A stretch of DNA of 64,000 bases from Ralstonia pickettii (GCF_016466415.2 NZ_CP066771.1:1860001-1924000); one strand, 5' to 3'. Counted from the stretch's first letter, positions 36,682 through 45,410 are shown. Notes: generated by a model not told the origin, from the sequence alone. A program made the numbers and translations.

Positions 36682-39003
36682 TCAGCGCGGTGTGAATCCA
36701 ATGGAGCGCCGCTCGCGCAGTTCCGGCTTGATGGAATGCTCCTGCCGCAATTGTGCAAGGAAAGCTTCGGGTTCAAGCGTCTCGCCCAGCAGCACAGACT
36801 GCTGCTTGACCACCGCAAAGTCGCCCGGCGTGAGCATGTCGAGAGACGCCAACATCTCGCGCCACACAGGCTTGAGTGCCTCCGCCTTGCCCCCCAGCGC
36901 CTCGGCAATGAACATCTGCTCGCGCTGCGCACGCACCAGCGGCTTGAAGCGGATCTTGAATGCAAACCGCCGCAGCGCCGCCTCATCAATCCGATCAAAC
37001 AAATTGGTCGTGCAGATGAAGATGCCGTCAAAGCGCTCCATGCCCTGCAGCATCTCGTTGACTTCCGACACCTCGTAATTGCGCACAGCGCCCTGGCGGC
37101 TCTGCATGAAGCTGTCCGCCTCGTCGAGCAGCAGCAGTGCGCGTTCCTCTTCGGCGCGCGAGAACATCGCCGCGATCTGCTGCTCGGTTTCGCCGACGTA
37201 CTTGCTCATCAAGTCGGACGCGCGGCGAATCAGCAACGGCATGTCGAGCTGCGCCGCGATATGCTCGGCCAGCACCGTCTTGCCCGTACCCGGCGGCCCA
37301 TAGAAACACAATGTGCCGCGTCGCCGCGCGCGCAGCGCCTCGATGATGCGCTCGACGGAAAACCGTGTCTCAAGGTTCAGATAGTCCAGCTTGTATTCGG
37401 TCACGACGCGGTGCGCTTGCACCTCCGGCCGCAAACCCATCGCCTGGTCTGCGTGGTCGAGCTGACGCTCGATCAGGGATTCGGCAGGCTCTTCCATTGC
37501 CGGCTGCGTCAGGCGCGCAAAGCGTGCGGCAGAATCGATCTGCGCGGGCGTGAGGGTCTTGCGCGCCGCCAGCTTGGCCATGAATGCGTCCGACACCTCC
37601 AGCCCTTCCAGATGCTTGCGGATGATGCTTTCGCGCACCGTCGGCGGCGGCACCTTCAGCTCGAGGTGGAACTGGAATCGGCGCAGATACGCCGGGTCGA
37701 TCTGGCGGATGGAATTCGACACCCAGATCACCGGCACCGGGTTCTGCTCCAGCGTCTGGTTCACCCACGCCTTGCCGTTGACGGAGCCACGCGGCTCTTC
37801 GTGGCCAAAGAGGCTCATCAGCTCGCGCGTCGGGCCGGGGAAGACGTCTTCCACCTCGTCGAACAGCAGCACCGCGCCGGGCCGCCCGCGCAGGAACGCC
37901 TGCGACACCTGCAGCGAGCGATAGCGGTCTTTGCCCGTGAGGCTGTTGCCGTCCTTGTCGAGGCAATCCACCTCGTACAGTTCGCAGCCAGCGTCGCGCG
38001 CCAGCACGCGGGCCAGTTCCGTCTTGCCAGTGCCAGGCGCGCCATACAGCAGGATGTTCACGCCGGCCGCGCGCTGCTGCGAGGCGTTCTCCAACAGCGC
38101 CGTAAGGTAGCGCGCATCGGTTTCCACATGCGGATAGTCGGACTGCGACAGCGTGGTCGACGGCGCGGGGCGCGTGAAGACGGCCATCATGTCGGCCTCG
38201 CAGGCGTAGTCGCCCAGCAGCACGTGCAGGAGGCGGTCGGAGATACGCATCAGATCGCCCAGGTCGGTGACGCTGTTTTCGGGCAGCGGCGGCTCGATCA
38301 GCCCCAGCGTCTCCAGCCGCGAACCTGGCCGCAATGACGCAGCAACTTCGGCCGTGCTGGCCCCCGCCAGGCTCGCGAGCAACTGGAACGCTTCCTGGCT
38401 GTGCGCGACCTTGCAGTCGACCATCACCGCGCGCAGGTCGCGCTTGTACTTCACCAGGGACGCAAACAGCAGCAGCGCGCGTTCGTGTGGTGGCAGGCCC
38501 AGCACACGGGCCAGCATGTCGATGTTGCTGACCAGCAGGACGCGCTCGCTGGCGAGCCGCTCGCCCAGCGCATCGCACGACGCGCCGAACACCGTGAACA
38601 TGTCCTTGGCGTGATGCTTGACGTACTCGTCCAGGTAATAGAACAGCGAGCTTTCATCGAAGGCGCTGCTCCACTGGCCGTGGCGGTCCATGAAGGTGGG
38701 CAGGTCGAGCTTGCCGACAGCGCGCCAGCCCGGCATGTCGGCGCAGCGCGCAGACAAAAAGCGCTGCAGGCGCTGGATGACCGTGACGGGCCAGATCAGC
38801 TCCGGCGCGCAAACGGTGAGGATGTCGTTGATATTGGTGCGCAGGTTGAAGCGCAGTCCCATCGTGCAGACCGTGCGCAACGCAAACTGTGCGCACATGG
38901 AATCGAGCGAGGACAACAGCAGCGCCTGCGGCTGCCTGCCGCCCGTGGGGACGAACGTGCCATCGTCTTCAGCGTCGTCCATGTTGAGGTTGGCTTCATC
39001 CAT
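36682..39003 (-). CDS. Tandem AAA+ ATPase
   Basis: 773 residues, ATG 39003. An N-terminal helical region of about 300 residues has no recognised domain. The first AAA+ module has Walker A GAPGTGKTE near residue 320 and Walker B VLLFDEVEDVF. The second has Walker A GPPGTGKT near residue 570 and Walker B LLLLDEADSF, with an FDRIDEAALRRF arginine-finger region. The second module resembles CDC48/SpoVK-type unfoldases. The N-terminus is acidic (MDEANLNMDDAEDDG). No adaptor or protease lies beside it; the substrate is unknown. Transcribed alone. Confidence 0.88.
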   Translation of the reverse strand: MDEANLNMDDAEDDGTFVPTGGRQPQALLLSSLDSMCAQFALRTVCTMGLRFNLRTNINDILTVCAPELIWPVTVIQRLQRFLSARCADMPGWRAVGKLDLPTFMDRHGQWSSAFDESSLFYYLDEYVKHHAKDMFTVFGASCDALGERLASERVLLVSNIDMLARVLGLPPHERALLLFASLVKYKRDLRAVMVDCKVAHSQEAFQLLASLAGASTAEVAASLRPGSRLETLGLIEPPLPENSVTDLGDLMRISDRLLHVLLGDYACEADMMAVFTRPAPSTTLSQSDYPHVETDARYLTALLENASQQRAAGVNILLYGAPGTGKTELARVLARDAGCELYEVDCLDKDGNSLTGKDRYRSLQVSQAFLRGRPGAVLLFDEVEDVFPGPTRELMSLFGHEEPRGSVNGKAWVNQTLEQNPVPVIWVSNSIRQIDPAYLRRFQFHLELKVPPPTVRESIIRKHLEGLEVSDAFMAKLAARKTLTPAQIDSAARFARLTQPAMEEPAESLIERQLDHADQAMGLRPEVQAHRVVTEYKLDYLNLETRFSVERIIEALRARRRGTLCFYGPPGTGKTVLAEHIAAQLDMPLLIRRASDLMSKYVGETEQQIAAMFSRAEEERALLLLDEADSFMQSRQGAVRNYEVSEVNEMLQGMERFDGIFICTTNLFDRIDEAALRRFAFKIRFKPLVRAQREQMFIAEALGGKAEALKPVWREMLASLDMLTPGDFAVVKQQSVLLGETLEPEAFLAQLRQEHSIKPELRERRSIGFTPR

Positions 39004-39226
39004 GGTCGCCCCCTTCTTCCCCGTTTCACGGTTGGCCGGCCGGTCACCGTGTTTGAATGCCTTTCATCCTAGCGCGTTTGCACACACAGCGTACCCCGGG
39101 AGGACCCGTGTCTTTGCAAGTTGCGAGCCAACCGCTCCCGGAATCGCCAACCGCCCGCACAGGTAGTTTCATGCCATCAGTCGTCTGGACGTGATTCCTA
39201 CCCCACGAAAGACAGGGGATTTTCAC

Positions 39227-39245
39227 GCAAATAGGAATCATTATC
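39227..39245 (+). promoter_or_regulatory. Fur box and -10 element in front of tonB
   Basis: The 19-mer matches 14 of 19 positions of GATAATGATAATCATTATC, with the right half (AATCATTATC) perfect. A -10-like TATACT follows at 39249-39254. Transcription would begin near 39261, some 258 bases before tonB. The bases from 39004 to 39226 contain no supported gene. Confidence 0.75.
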
Positions 39246-39376
39246 GTTTATACTTCGCCTATCGACACAGTTGGCTGAACACAAACCTTGCTCGGTTGTC
39301 GCAACACTGTTGCAGTTGCAGGCCTACAATACCTGTCACGCTGGCGACGACCCCGCCGGCTTCAACGCTAGGCGCC

Positions 39377-39442
39377 ATGGAATTGCTCCTGAGTCTGCTC
39401 ATCAGCATTGGGATTTCACTGATCGTCTTCGGCAAGCGCTGA
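39377..39442 (+). CDS. Possible 21-residue membrane peptide in the tonB leader
   Basis: ATG 39377; the peptide MELLLSLLISIGISLIVFGKR is one hydrophobic helix with a basic end. It lies between the Fur-box promoter and tonB, so it would be iron-regulated. The ribosome site is weak (AGG four bases upstream). Kept as a candidate only. Confidence 0.35.
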   Translation: MELLLSLLISIGISLIVFGKR

Positions 39443-39518
39443 CGCTGCGCCGCTTTCGTTGGTCATCCCACCACCATCGCATCGCATTCCTTTTTCTGCT
39501 TTCGATTCCCGGTCGTTG

Positions 39519-40181
39519 ATGATTCACCCTCGTACTCTCAAGATTCTCGTCGTCGTGCTGTTGATGCACGCGGGCGTGCTGATGCTGATTCAGCTTGGCC
39601 TGATCGCACCGCGCCCGACTGTCGAAGAACCGCTGGAAATCCAGGCGCACATCATTCCGGCCGCGCCTGAGCCGATCAAGCAGCCGGAGCCGCCCAAGCA
39701 GCAGCCGGTCAAGCAAGAGGCGCCCAAGCCTGTCAACATCGTCAGGCCGGTCGCGCAACCCAAGCCCATGCCGATGCCGATGCCGACGCCCATGCTCCCG
39801 CCATCGGACAACGCCCCCGTGGTGCCCGCCGCACCGCCCGCACCGCCGGCACCGGCCCCTGAACAAGCGCCCGCGCCGGCCCCCGTTTCGTCCGGTCCGA
39901 TCAGCGTCGGCATCAACGACATCCAGTGCAGCGAGCCGCCGCTCGTCTATCCCAGCATGTCGCAGAAAATGGGCGAGGAAGGCCGCGCCATGGTCAAGAT
40001 TTCCATCGGCACGGCCGGTGAGGTCACCAATGTTGCGGTCACGTCGTCGTCCGGCTCGCCTCGCCTGGACCGCGCTGCCGCCGATGCCGCGCGCGCCATC
40101 AAGTGCAGCCCGTACAAGCAGAACGGCCGCGCCGTGCCCGTGGTGGCCAGCAAGCCGTTCGTCTTCAAGCTCGACAACTAA
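39519..40181 (+). CDS. tonB: TonB energy transducer
   Basis: 220 residues, ATG 39519; the frame is open 20 codons further up but without support. An N-terminal membrane anchor (KILVVVLLMHAGVLMLIQLGL) has the conserved histidine. The middle is proline-rich with PKP/MPMP repeats spanning the periplasm. The C-terminal domain has YPSMSQKMGEEGRAMVKISIG and SSSGSPRLDRAAADAA. It transmits the proton-motive force to outer-membrane receptors for siderophores and heme. First gene of tonB-exbB-exbD. Confidence 0.95.
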   Translation: MIHPRTLKILVVVLLMHAGVLMLIQLGLIAPRPTVEEPLEIQAHIIPAAPEPIKQPEPPKQQPVKQEAPKPVNIVRPVAQPKPMPMPMPTPMLPPSDNAPVVPAAPPAPPAPAPEQAPAPAPVSSGPISVGINDIQCSEPPLVYPSMSQKMGEEGRAMVKISIGTAGEVTNVAVTSSSGSPRLDRAAADAARAIKCSPYKQNGRAVPVVASKPFVFKLDN

Positions 40182-40230
40182 TTCGATTCCGCTTTTCGCT
40201 TAGCCTCTCGCTCAATTCAGGATATTCATC

Positions 40231-40959
40231 ATGCAGGAACTCGGTCTTTCCCACCTCTGGACACAAGGCGACGTCGTCACCCGCGCGACGGCGATTCTGC
40301 TGCTCATCATGTCGCTCGCCTCGTGGATCGTCATCTTCACCAAGGCGTGGGACATCGTGCGTCTGAAGTCGATGGCACAAGGCGCTGAAAAGCGTTTCTG
40401 GCACTCGGATGATTTCGATCACGCCATACAGACGCTCGGCTCGCCCAAGGACAACCCTTTCCACACGCTCGCACAAACGGGCCGGGAAGCGGCGCAGCAT
40501 CACCGCGCCAGCCAACCGCAGCTGCATGATGTGATGGACATTTCCGACTGGATCACCCGCTCGCTCAAGAGCGCCATCGATGAGGCCGTGGGGCAAATGC
40601 AATCGGGCTTGGCCGTGCTGGCATCGGTCGGCTCGACCGCACCGTTCGTCGGTCTGTTCGGCACGGTGTGGGGCATCTATCACGCCCTGCTCGGTATCGG
40701 CGCAGTGGGCGTGCCGACCATCGACAAGGTGGCCGGCCCCGTGGGCGAATCGCTCATCATGACGGCCTTCGGCCTGGCTGTGGCCATTCCGGCGGTGCTC
40801 GGCTACAACGCCCTCACGCGGGGCAACAAGGCCATCATCGCCAAGCTGAACCGCTTTGCGCACGACCTGCACGCCTACTTCGTGACCGGTGCGCGCCTGC
40901 GCCCGGGCGCCTCGCGTGATGACGCCGGCGTGCGCCTGACTGCTGTCAAGCAGCAGTAA
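40231..40959 (+). CDS. exbB: TonB-system proton channel subunit ExbB
   Basis: 242 residues. Three membrane helices: ATAILLLIMSLASWIVIFTKAWD near the N-terminus, SVGSTAPFVGLFGTVWGIYHAL, and GESLIMTAFGLAVAIPAVLGYNAL. Forms the pentameric inner-membrane channel with ExbD. It lies 49 bases after tonB and 9 before exbD. Confidence 0.96.
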   Translation: MQELGLSHLWTQGDVVTRATAILLLIMSLASWIVIFTKAWDIVRLKSMAQGAEKRFWHSDDFDHAIQTLGSPKDNPFHTLAQTGREAAQHHRASQPQLHDVMDISDWITRSLKSAIDEAVGQMQSGLAVLASVGSTAPFVGLFGTVWGIYHALLGIGAVGVPTIDKVAGPVGESLIMTAFGLAVAIPAVLGYNALTRGNKAIIAKLNRFAHDLHAYFVTGARLRPGASRDDAGVRLTAVKQQ

Positions 40960-40968
40960 GGAGAGACC

Positions 40969-41379
<411 letters not shown>

Positions 41380-41462
41380 GGCGGCATCACCACGCTGCCC
41401 GACCGCCGTTCTCGCAGAACGTCCGGCGTCGCGGCACGGCTGACTCACAGCACGTCTACACG

Positions 41463-41491
41463 ACCGGGCCTCGCGCCCGGTTTTGTTTTTT
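41463..41491 (+). terminator. Intrinsic terminator after exbD
   Basis: ACCGGGC-CTCGC-GCCCGGT stem-loop followed by TTTGTTTTTT, about 85 bases after the exbD stop. Confidence 0.92.
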
Positions 41492-41526
41492 CAGGCATGG
41501 ATCAGCACATCGTCAGTCAGCGCTTG

Positions 41527-41546
41527 TAATGATAACGATTCTCATT
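41527..41546 (+). promoter_or_regulatory. Fur box in front of hemP
   Basis: TAATGATAACGATTCTCATT is a close match to the 19-base Fur consensus and overlaps a TAATAT -10-like element just downstream. It lies about 80 bases before the hemP start. Confidence 0.82.
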
Positions 41547-41623
41547 TAATATATTTGGCATTCGCTGGAAACCCTTTGCCAGCCTACGTCTCAGCCCATG
41601 TTTCCGCCCGCCAGGACATCGCC

Positions 41624-41905
41624 ATGAACGCTTCCGAACACCAAGACGCAGGACGTACCGTGAGCCGCCGTCGCCATGTCATCGTGGCCCGCAAGCGCCC
41701 CGCTGATCTGAATGCCGCGTCCGCAACGTCTACCGCATCGACTGCATCCGAAGCTGTTCGCGACATTCCCACCGCCATCGGCGACACGCGGATGATGACT
41801 TCCGAACAACTCTTTGCCGGCCAGAACGCGGTGGCGATCCGTCACAACGGCGCGGTCTACACGCTCCGCGTGACGCGCTTCGGCAAGTTGATCCTGACCA
41901 AGTAA
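41624..41905 (+). CDS. hemP: Hemin uptake protein HemP
   Basis: 93 residues, ATG 41624 with AGGA upstream. The C-terminal third carries the HemP signature (SEQLFAGQNAVAIRHNGAVYTLRVTRFGKLILTK). The N-terminal half is low-complexity Ser/Thr/Ala-rich with a basic patch (SRRRHVIVARKRP). HemP is needed for heme-uptake gene expression in Burkholderia-like bacteria. The Fur box upstream fits; no heme receptor gene lies beside it here. Confidence 0.9.
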   Translation: MNASEHQDAGRTVSRRRHVIVARKRPADLNAASATSTASTASEAVRDIPTAIGDTRMMTSEQLFAGQNAVAIRHNGAVYTLRVTRFGKLILTK

Positions 41906-42041
41906 CACCGCAGCACGCACGGCTTTGTGGGGACGTCTCTCTCAGGAGACATTCGGCCGTAGCCAGTCCTCGTCATTTCGCATTGCCGGACGAACGCCAG
42001 CCACGCCTTTCTTTGCCAGCATCGTGCACGCCCAAAGAAAA

Positions 42042-42071
42042 GGGCGCGACTGCTGCCGCGCCCTTCCCTTT
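42042..42071. terminator. Bidirectional terminator between hemP and the GlcG-like gene
   Basis: GGGCGCG-N8-CGCGCCC stem with pyrimidine-rich tail TTCCCTTT on the right and AAAGAAAA on the left. Confidence 0.72.
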
Positions 42072-42097
42072 GTTGGTTAGTCTTGCGTGACTGCAGA

Positions 42098-42511
42098 TCA
42101 GCAAATCACGTGCAGCGCGGCAATGCCCGCCTTGGCGATCACGACATCCTCGGTCGACTTCACGCCTGACACGCCCACTGCACCGGCACACGCGCCTTCC
42201 ACCATCACCGGCACACCACCCTCGAGCATGCCCTGCAGATGCGGCGCCGACAGGAACGAGATGCGACCATTGTTGATGATGTCTTCGTAGATTTTCGACT
42301 CGCGACGACCGAGCGCTGCCGTACGCGCCTTTTCCGGGGCGATGTACGCCGAGATGGTGGCGCAGCCGTCCATGCGGCGCAGGCCCATCAGATGCCCGCC
42401 GTCGTCCACCACGGCAATCGTCACGTTCCATTGGTGCGCGCGCGCTTCTTTCTCGGCAGCGTCAAGGATCTTGGTGACATCGTCCTGGCACAGGCACGGT
42501 TTCGTTTTCAT
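42098..42511 (-). CDS. GlcG/HbpS-family (DUF336) protein
   Basis: 137 residues, ATG 42511 with a perfect AAGGAG site. The fold is recognisable from VTIAVVDDGGHLMGLRRMDG, ISAYIAPEKARTAALGR, and VPVMVEGACAGAVGVSGVKSTEDVVIAKAGIAAL. Members bind heme or cobalamin, or act as small redox sensors; the true role here is unknown. Its position beside hemP may hint at heme biology, but it is separately transcribed. Confidence 0.88.
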   Translation of the reverse strand: MKTKPCLCQDDVTKILDAAEKEARAHQWNVTIAVVDDGGHLMGLRRMDGCATISAYIAPEKARTAALGRRESKIYEDIINNGRISFLSAPHLQGMLEGGVPVMVEGACAGAVGVSGVKSTEDVVIAKAGIAALHVIC

Positions 42512-42756
42512 GGCGTTCTCCTTGGTGGTTGTAGTGCAAAGGCGCAAAGTCTGCGTAAAGCCCGTATCAGGCAAAAGTATGCCATCGGTAACGATCGCTC
42601 CCACCGCATGATCCTGCACTAAAGACGCAAAAGAGCCGATACATTCCTGCTTTTCAGTATCGTTGAGTATCGTTCCGCCTGCGTGGTACGCCTGCGTTTG
42701 CTGCGCCCCAGCGCAGCCAACCTTAACCCGCGGCGTGCGCCAGAAAGATGCGCAAA

Positions 42757-42786
42757 GAAAAAGCCCGGGTATCGCCCGGGCTTGAT
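42757..42786 (-). terminator. Intrinsic terminator
   Basis: On the minus strand AAGCCCGGG-CGATA-CCCGGGCTT followed by TTTCTTT, downstream of the repeat-containing secreted protein. Confidence 0.88.
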
Positions 42787-42820
42787 GTTGCGATGCGGCA
42801 GCGATTCTGCCGCCGACCCT

Positions 42821-43072
42821 TTACGGTTGACGGTCCGAGCAGGCGCCGTCCGTATATGGATCGGCACGCCCCATCTTGGCGCCGTCGGTATAGGGGTCTG
42901 TGCGGCTTACCTTGGCACCGTCGGTATAGGGATCGGCGCGGCTCACCTTGTGGGCGGGCTGATACGGATCGATCGAGCCGGCGTGCGCGACCGCCGCGCT
43001 TAGCGCCAGCGTCAAGCCGCTTGCGGCTGCAACCAGGGTGCGCGTTGGAAAGCGTTGCGTGGTGATTTGCAT
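42821..43072 (-). CDS. Small exported protein with DPYTDGA repeats
   Basis: 83 residues, ATG 43072 preceded by AAGGAG at five bases (a longer frame upstream is not needed). A Sec signal peptide (TRTLVAAASGLTLALSAAVAHA) is followed by about 50 mature residues. These include three near-identical 12-residue units KVSRADPYTDGA, KVSRTDPYTDGA and KMGRADPYTDGA, ending in one cysteine (ACSDRQP). No known family. The aspartate-rich repeats might bind cations; this is a guess from composition only. Confidence 0.8.
   Translation of the reverse strand: MQITTQRFPTRTLVAAASGLTLALSAAVAHAGSIDPYQPAHKVSRADPYTDGAKVSRTDPYTDGAKMGRADPYTDGACSDRQP
42842..42949 (-). repeat. Three 36-base tandem repeats within a coding region
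   Basis: Units at 42842-42877, 42878-42913 and 42914-42949 encode the 12-residue repeats of the small exported protein. The units differ at several positions, mostly silent or conservative, so the duplication is old or under selection. Confidence 0.9.
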
Positions 43073-43274
43073 GAGGGCTCCTTCGGTCATGACACTGCGA
43101 ATATGACGTGCACCGCTGCGGCACACGTGTCCACGTTGTTCACGCGGACGTCATAGCGACCAGGCAAGCGAGCCACCAGTTCTGCACCGCGGTGCTTTGT
43201 CACGGGGCTGGTTGCACGCGTACCCGTCATCCAGACAGACGCAGATGCCGTGCCACGGCGTAGACGTACCGCCA

Positions 43275-43303
43275 AAGAAAAAAGCTCCCGAAGGAGCCTT
43301 TCT
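43275..43303 (-). terminator. Intrinsic terminator
   Basis: Minus strand GGCTCC-TTCG-GGAGC followed by TTTTTTCTTT, just after the Pro/Tyr-rich protein gene. Confidence 0.88.
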
Positions 43304-43320
43304 CTTGGCAGGCATGCCGC

Positions 43321-43653
43321 TTACCGCCAGTGGCCCCAGTGACGGCCGTCATACCAGCGATAGCGCGGTCCCCAACGGTACCAGCCAGCGCCAACCACAA
43401 CCGGTGCCGGGCCATAAGCGGGCGGACCGTAATACACGGGCGCCGGGGCGTAGTACACCGGAGGTGGCGGCGGCGCGTAATAAACCGGCGGCGGTGGGTA
43501 ATACACCGGCGCGGGTGCCACATACACCGGAGCCACGGGCACCCCAAACCCGATGCCGACGCTCACGTGCGCCGACGCCATCTGCGGCACGGCCAGCACT
43601 GCCAGTGCGGCTGCACTTGCAATCCACAGCACATTGCGTCGAATCATGTTCAT
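43321..43653 (-). CDS. Small exported Pro/Tyr-rich protein
   Basis: 110 residues from ATG 43653 (GTG 43656 and ATG 43647 are near alternatives; AGGTG sits before the last). Signal peptide (WIASAAALAVLAVPQMASA), then repeated PVYY/PPPP blocks, ending in an aromatic, basic tail (WYRWGPRYRWYDGRHWGHWR). Such proteins are common in Burkholderiales envelopes and are annotated as hypothetical or YXWGXW-like. Function unknown. Confidence 0.82.
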   Translation of the reverse strand: MNMIRRNVLWIASAAALAVLAVPQMASAHVSVGIGFGVPVAPVYVAPAPVYYPPPPVYYAPPPPPVYYAPAPVYYGPPAYGPAPVVVGAGWYRWGPRYRWYDGRHWGHWR

Positions 43654-43797
43654 CACCTGCAGCGAGAGCGCCGGACAAATCCGTAGCCGGCGCTGAATAC
43701 GGTATTTGTATTGTATTCAGGGCCGCTGACACAGGTGATACGGCGCTGGCGAATTAGTAACAGAACGTAACGCCACACCGCACACGACGCTCCCCCG

Positions 43798-44037
43798 TCA
43801 GTTCAGCGCGGGGCTGCAGTCGAACTCACCGGAGGCGATCATCGCTTCGGCATACGCTCGCGCGGCTTCCAGGGCGCTGGCGGCGCTCCGATACGTGTTC
43901 GCCGATTCGCGCACGGTTGTACGGGCTAACAGGGTCTCACCGTTGCTGACGCGAAGGATGCTCACTTCGGCGCGCCACACTTGCGGCGAGAGTTCATAGG
44001 CAGATACCTCGATTTTGCAGTCGTCTCGGAAAGTCAT
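43798..44037 (-). CDS. Small hypothetical protein (79 residues)
   Basis: ATG 44037 has a strong GGAGGA site seven bases upstream. Soluble, with a beta-rich first half (CKIEVSAYELSPQVWRAEVSILRVSNGETLL) and a helix (AASALEAARAYAEAMIASGEF). No signal peptide and no family recognised. It may be cotranscribed with the 24-residue membrane peptide gene that ends 39 bases upstream. Confidence 0.72.
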   Translation of the reverse strand: MTFRDDCKIEVSAYELSPQVWRAEVSILRVSNGETLLARTTVRESANTYRSAASALEAARAYAEAMIASGEFDCSPALN

Positions 44038-44076
44038 GTGTCCTCCGGGTTGTATGGGGGTAAGCGAAGCTGCGCG

Positions 44077-44151
44077 TTAATGCACGAACAGCCAGATCAC
44101 CAGCAACACAAGCGCGGGAACACCCAAGAGCCACGCAACGAGATAGGACAT
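44077..44151 (-). CDS. 24-residue single-helix membrane peptide
   Basis: ATG 44151 to TAA 44077 encodes MSYLVAWLLGVPAL followed by VLLVIWLFVH: one hydrophobic helix with a central Gly-Val-Pro kink. It has a consensus AGGAGG site five bases upstream. The start region lies beside an inverted repeat that takes in part of that site. Too short for common gene finders. Function unknown. Confidence 0.62.
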   Translation of the reverse strand: MSYLVAWLLGVPALVLLVIWLFVH

Positions 44152-44159
44152 GACGACCT

Positions 44160-44184
44160 CCTACATGGTTGATAGGCATGTAGG
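44160..44184 (-). promoter_or_regulatory. Inverted repeat overlapping the ribosome site of the 24-residue peptide gene
   Basis: CCTACATG and CATGTAGG with a 9-base spacer. In the mRNA the 3' arm ends in GTAGG, and the Shine-Dalgarno AGGAGG begins inside it, so the stem would hide part of the site. It could equally be a DNA operator. Confidence 0.5.
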
Positions 44185-44299
44185 AAGTGTAGAGAGACGC
44201 GCACGGGCGGAATGTCGATCTCCGCCCGTACCGTTTTGTAGGACTGTACCGAAATGACTGTCGGCACACGCCGACGCATCTCACCCGGACAGAGGAGCT

Positions 44300-44809
44300 T
44301 CAGCGTGTCGTGGTGTCCAGGGCGCCCACGTCACTTGGCATGAGGATTCGGCTCGCGCCGGCCTCTTCAGCCGCCTCGGCCGCTGCCACTTCCAGGCCGA
44401 CAGATGCTTTGAAGAAATTCACCGCCGCCTCGGCTCCAGGAGGCGCGGCGTCCACAAAATTTTCCGCAACGAAACCCCATTGGCGGCGGACTTCGTCACC
44501 ATGGCGCTGCAACGCACGAGCGATTCCGTTTTGCGTCTCCACACCAATTTCAACAAAGTTGCGCGTGTAGCCTGAGACGCGTTCCCCAGCGGGTTGCAGA
44601 TAGCGCGCTTGAGCGTTCCACCATTCGCCCGCGTCTTGCGCGCCAACGGCTTCGTGCAGGCAGTGCTCCGTCTCGCCGAGCCCCGCCTTGATGGCCTGCA
44701 GATTGAGCCCGATCAGGCGATTGACACCGCTCACCGCTTCGTCAGTGACAGCCATCCAGATTTCGAGTTGTGATCGCTGCAGAACGCCGAGTTGCTCCAA
44801 AGTCATCAT
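44300..44809 (-). CDS. Phasin family protein
   Basis: 169 residues, ATG 44809 (ATG 44806 also possible) behind GGGAG. All-helical amphipathic protein with the phasin_2-type start TLEQLGVLQRSQLEIWMAVTDEAVSGVNRLIGLNLQAIK and a long QNGIARALQRHGDEVRRQWGF helix. Coats polyhydroxyalkanoate granules in this family. No PHA synthase lies in the window. Confidence 0.85.
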   Translation of the reverse strand: MMTLEQLGVLQRSQLEIWMAVTDEAVSGVNRLIGLNLQAIKAGLGETEHCLHEAVGAQDAGEWWNAQARYLQPAGERVSGYTRNFVEIGVETQNGIARALQRHGDEVRRQWGFVAENFVDAAPPGAEAAVNFFKASVGLEVAAAEAAEEAGASRILMPSDVGALDTTTR

Positions 44810-44999
44810 GTCGGTTGCTCCCTGGTGAGGTCGATGATTACGGCCACAATGTGCCGAGCGTTTCAGTGTAGTTGCGTGCGGAACCGATTTCCGTGACATC
44901 ACCCGTTTGTCCTACAGGCATATCGGACGCACTCGCCTGCGCCGGCGGCCATGTGCACGGTAGAGTCGAGCGCATCTTTCACCAGACCATGGAGTCACG

Positions 45000-45410
45000 A
45001 TGAAACGTCTCGCTGCTGCCCTGATCGCCACCGCTTCCATTGCTGCCGCGCCGCAGGCTTTCTCGCAAGTCGCGGGCCACGCTGCACTCGGTGTATCCGT
45101 GACCGAACTGGACGCGGTCATCAAGGGCGTGAGTGTGAAGAAACAAGTGCTGGGCAAGACCATCTATAACGAAGCCAACGAGAAGGTCGGCAGTGTGCAG
45201 GACCTGATCGTGACGCCGGAGAACGCCGTCTCGTTTGCGATCGTCGGAGCGGGCGGCTTTGTTGGCGTGGGGCGCCACGACGTCGCCATCCCTGTGAACC
45301 AGTTCAAATACGACCAGGGCAAGATCGTGCTGCCTGGCGCCACCAAGGATGCCATCAAGGCGCTGCCGGAGTTCAAATACGAGCGCCAGCAGAAGCCCGC
45401 CAAGGCCTGA
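45000..45410 (+). CDS. Exported PRC-barrel domain protein
   Basis: 136 residues, ATG 45000 with GGAG six bases upstream. Signal peptide (MKRLAAALIATASIAAAPQAFS) followed by a PRC-barrel-like domain (LGKTIYNEANEKVGSVQDLIVTPENAVSFAIVGAGGFVGVGRHDVAIPV). Likely periplasmic; PRC barrels bind RNA or proteins in other contexts, but the exported versions are uncharacterised. Confidence 0.86.
   Translation: MKRLAAALIATASIAAAPQAFSQVAGHAALGVSVTELDAVIKGVSVKKQVLGKTIYNEANEKVGSVQDLIVTPENAVSFAIVGAGGFVGVGRHDVAIPVNQFKYDQGKIVLPGATKDAIKALPEFKYERQQKPAKA

Noticed and set aside
42842-42949. CRISPR-like repeats
   Set aside because: The 36-base units are contiguous without spacers and encode a peptide repeat inside an ORF.
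44203-44229. ACGGGCGGA/TCCGCCCGT hairpin as a terminator for the phasin gene
   Set aside because: The stem is strong but neither strand has a T-run directly after it; role unclear, so not listed as a terminator.
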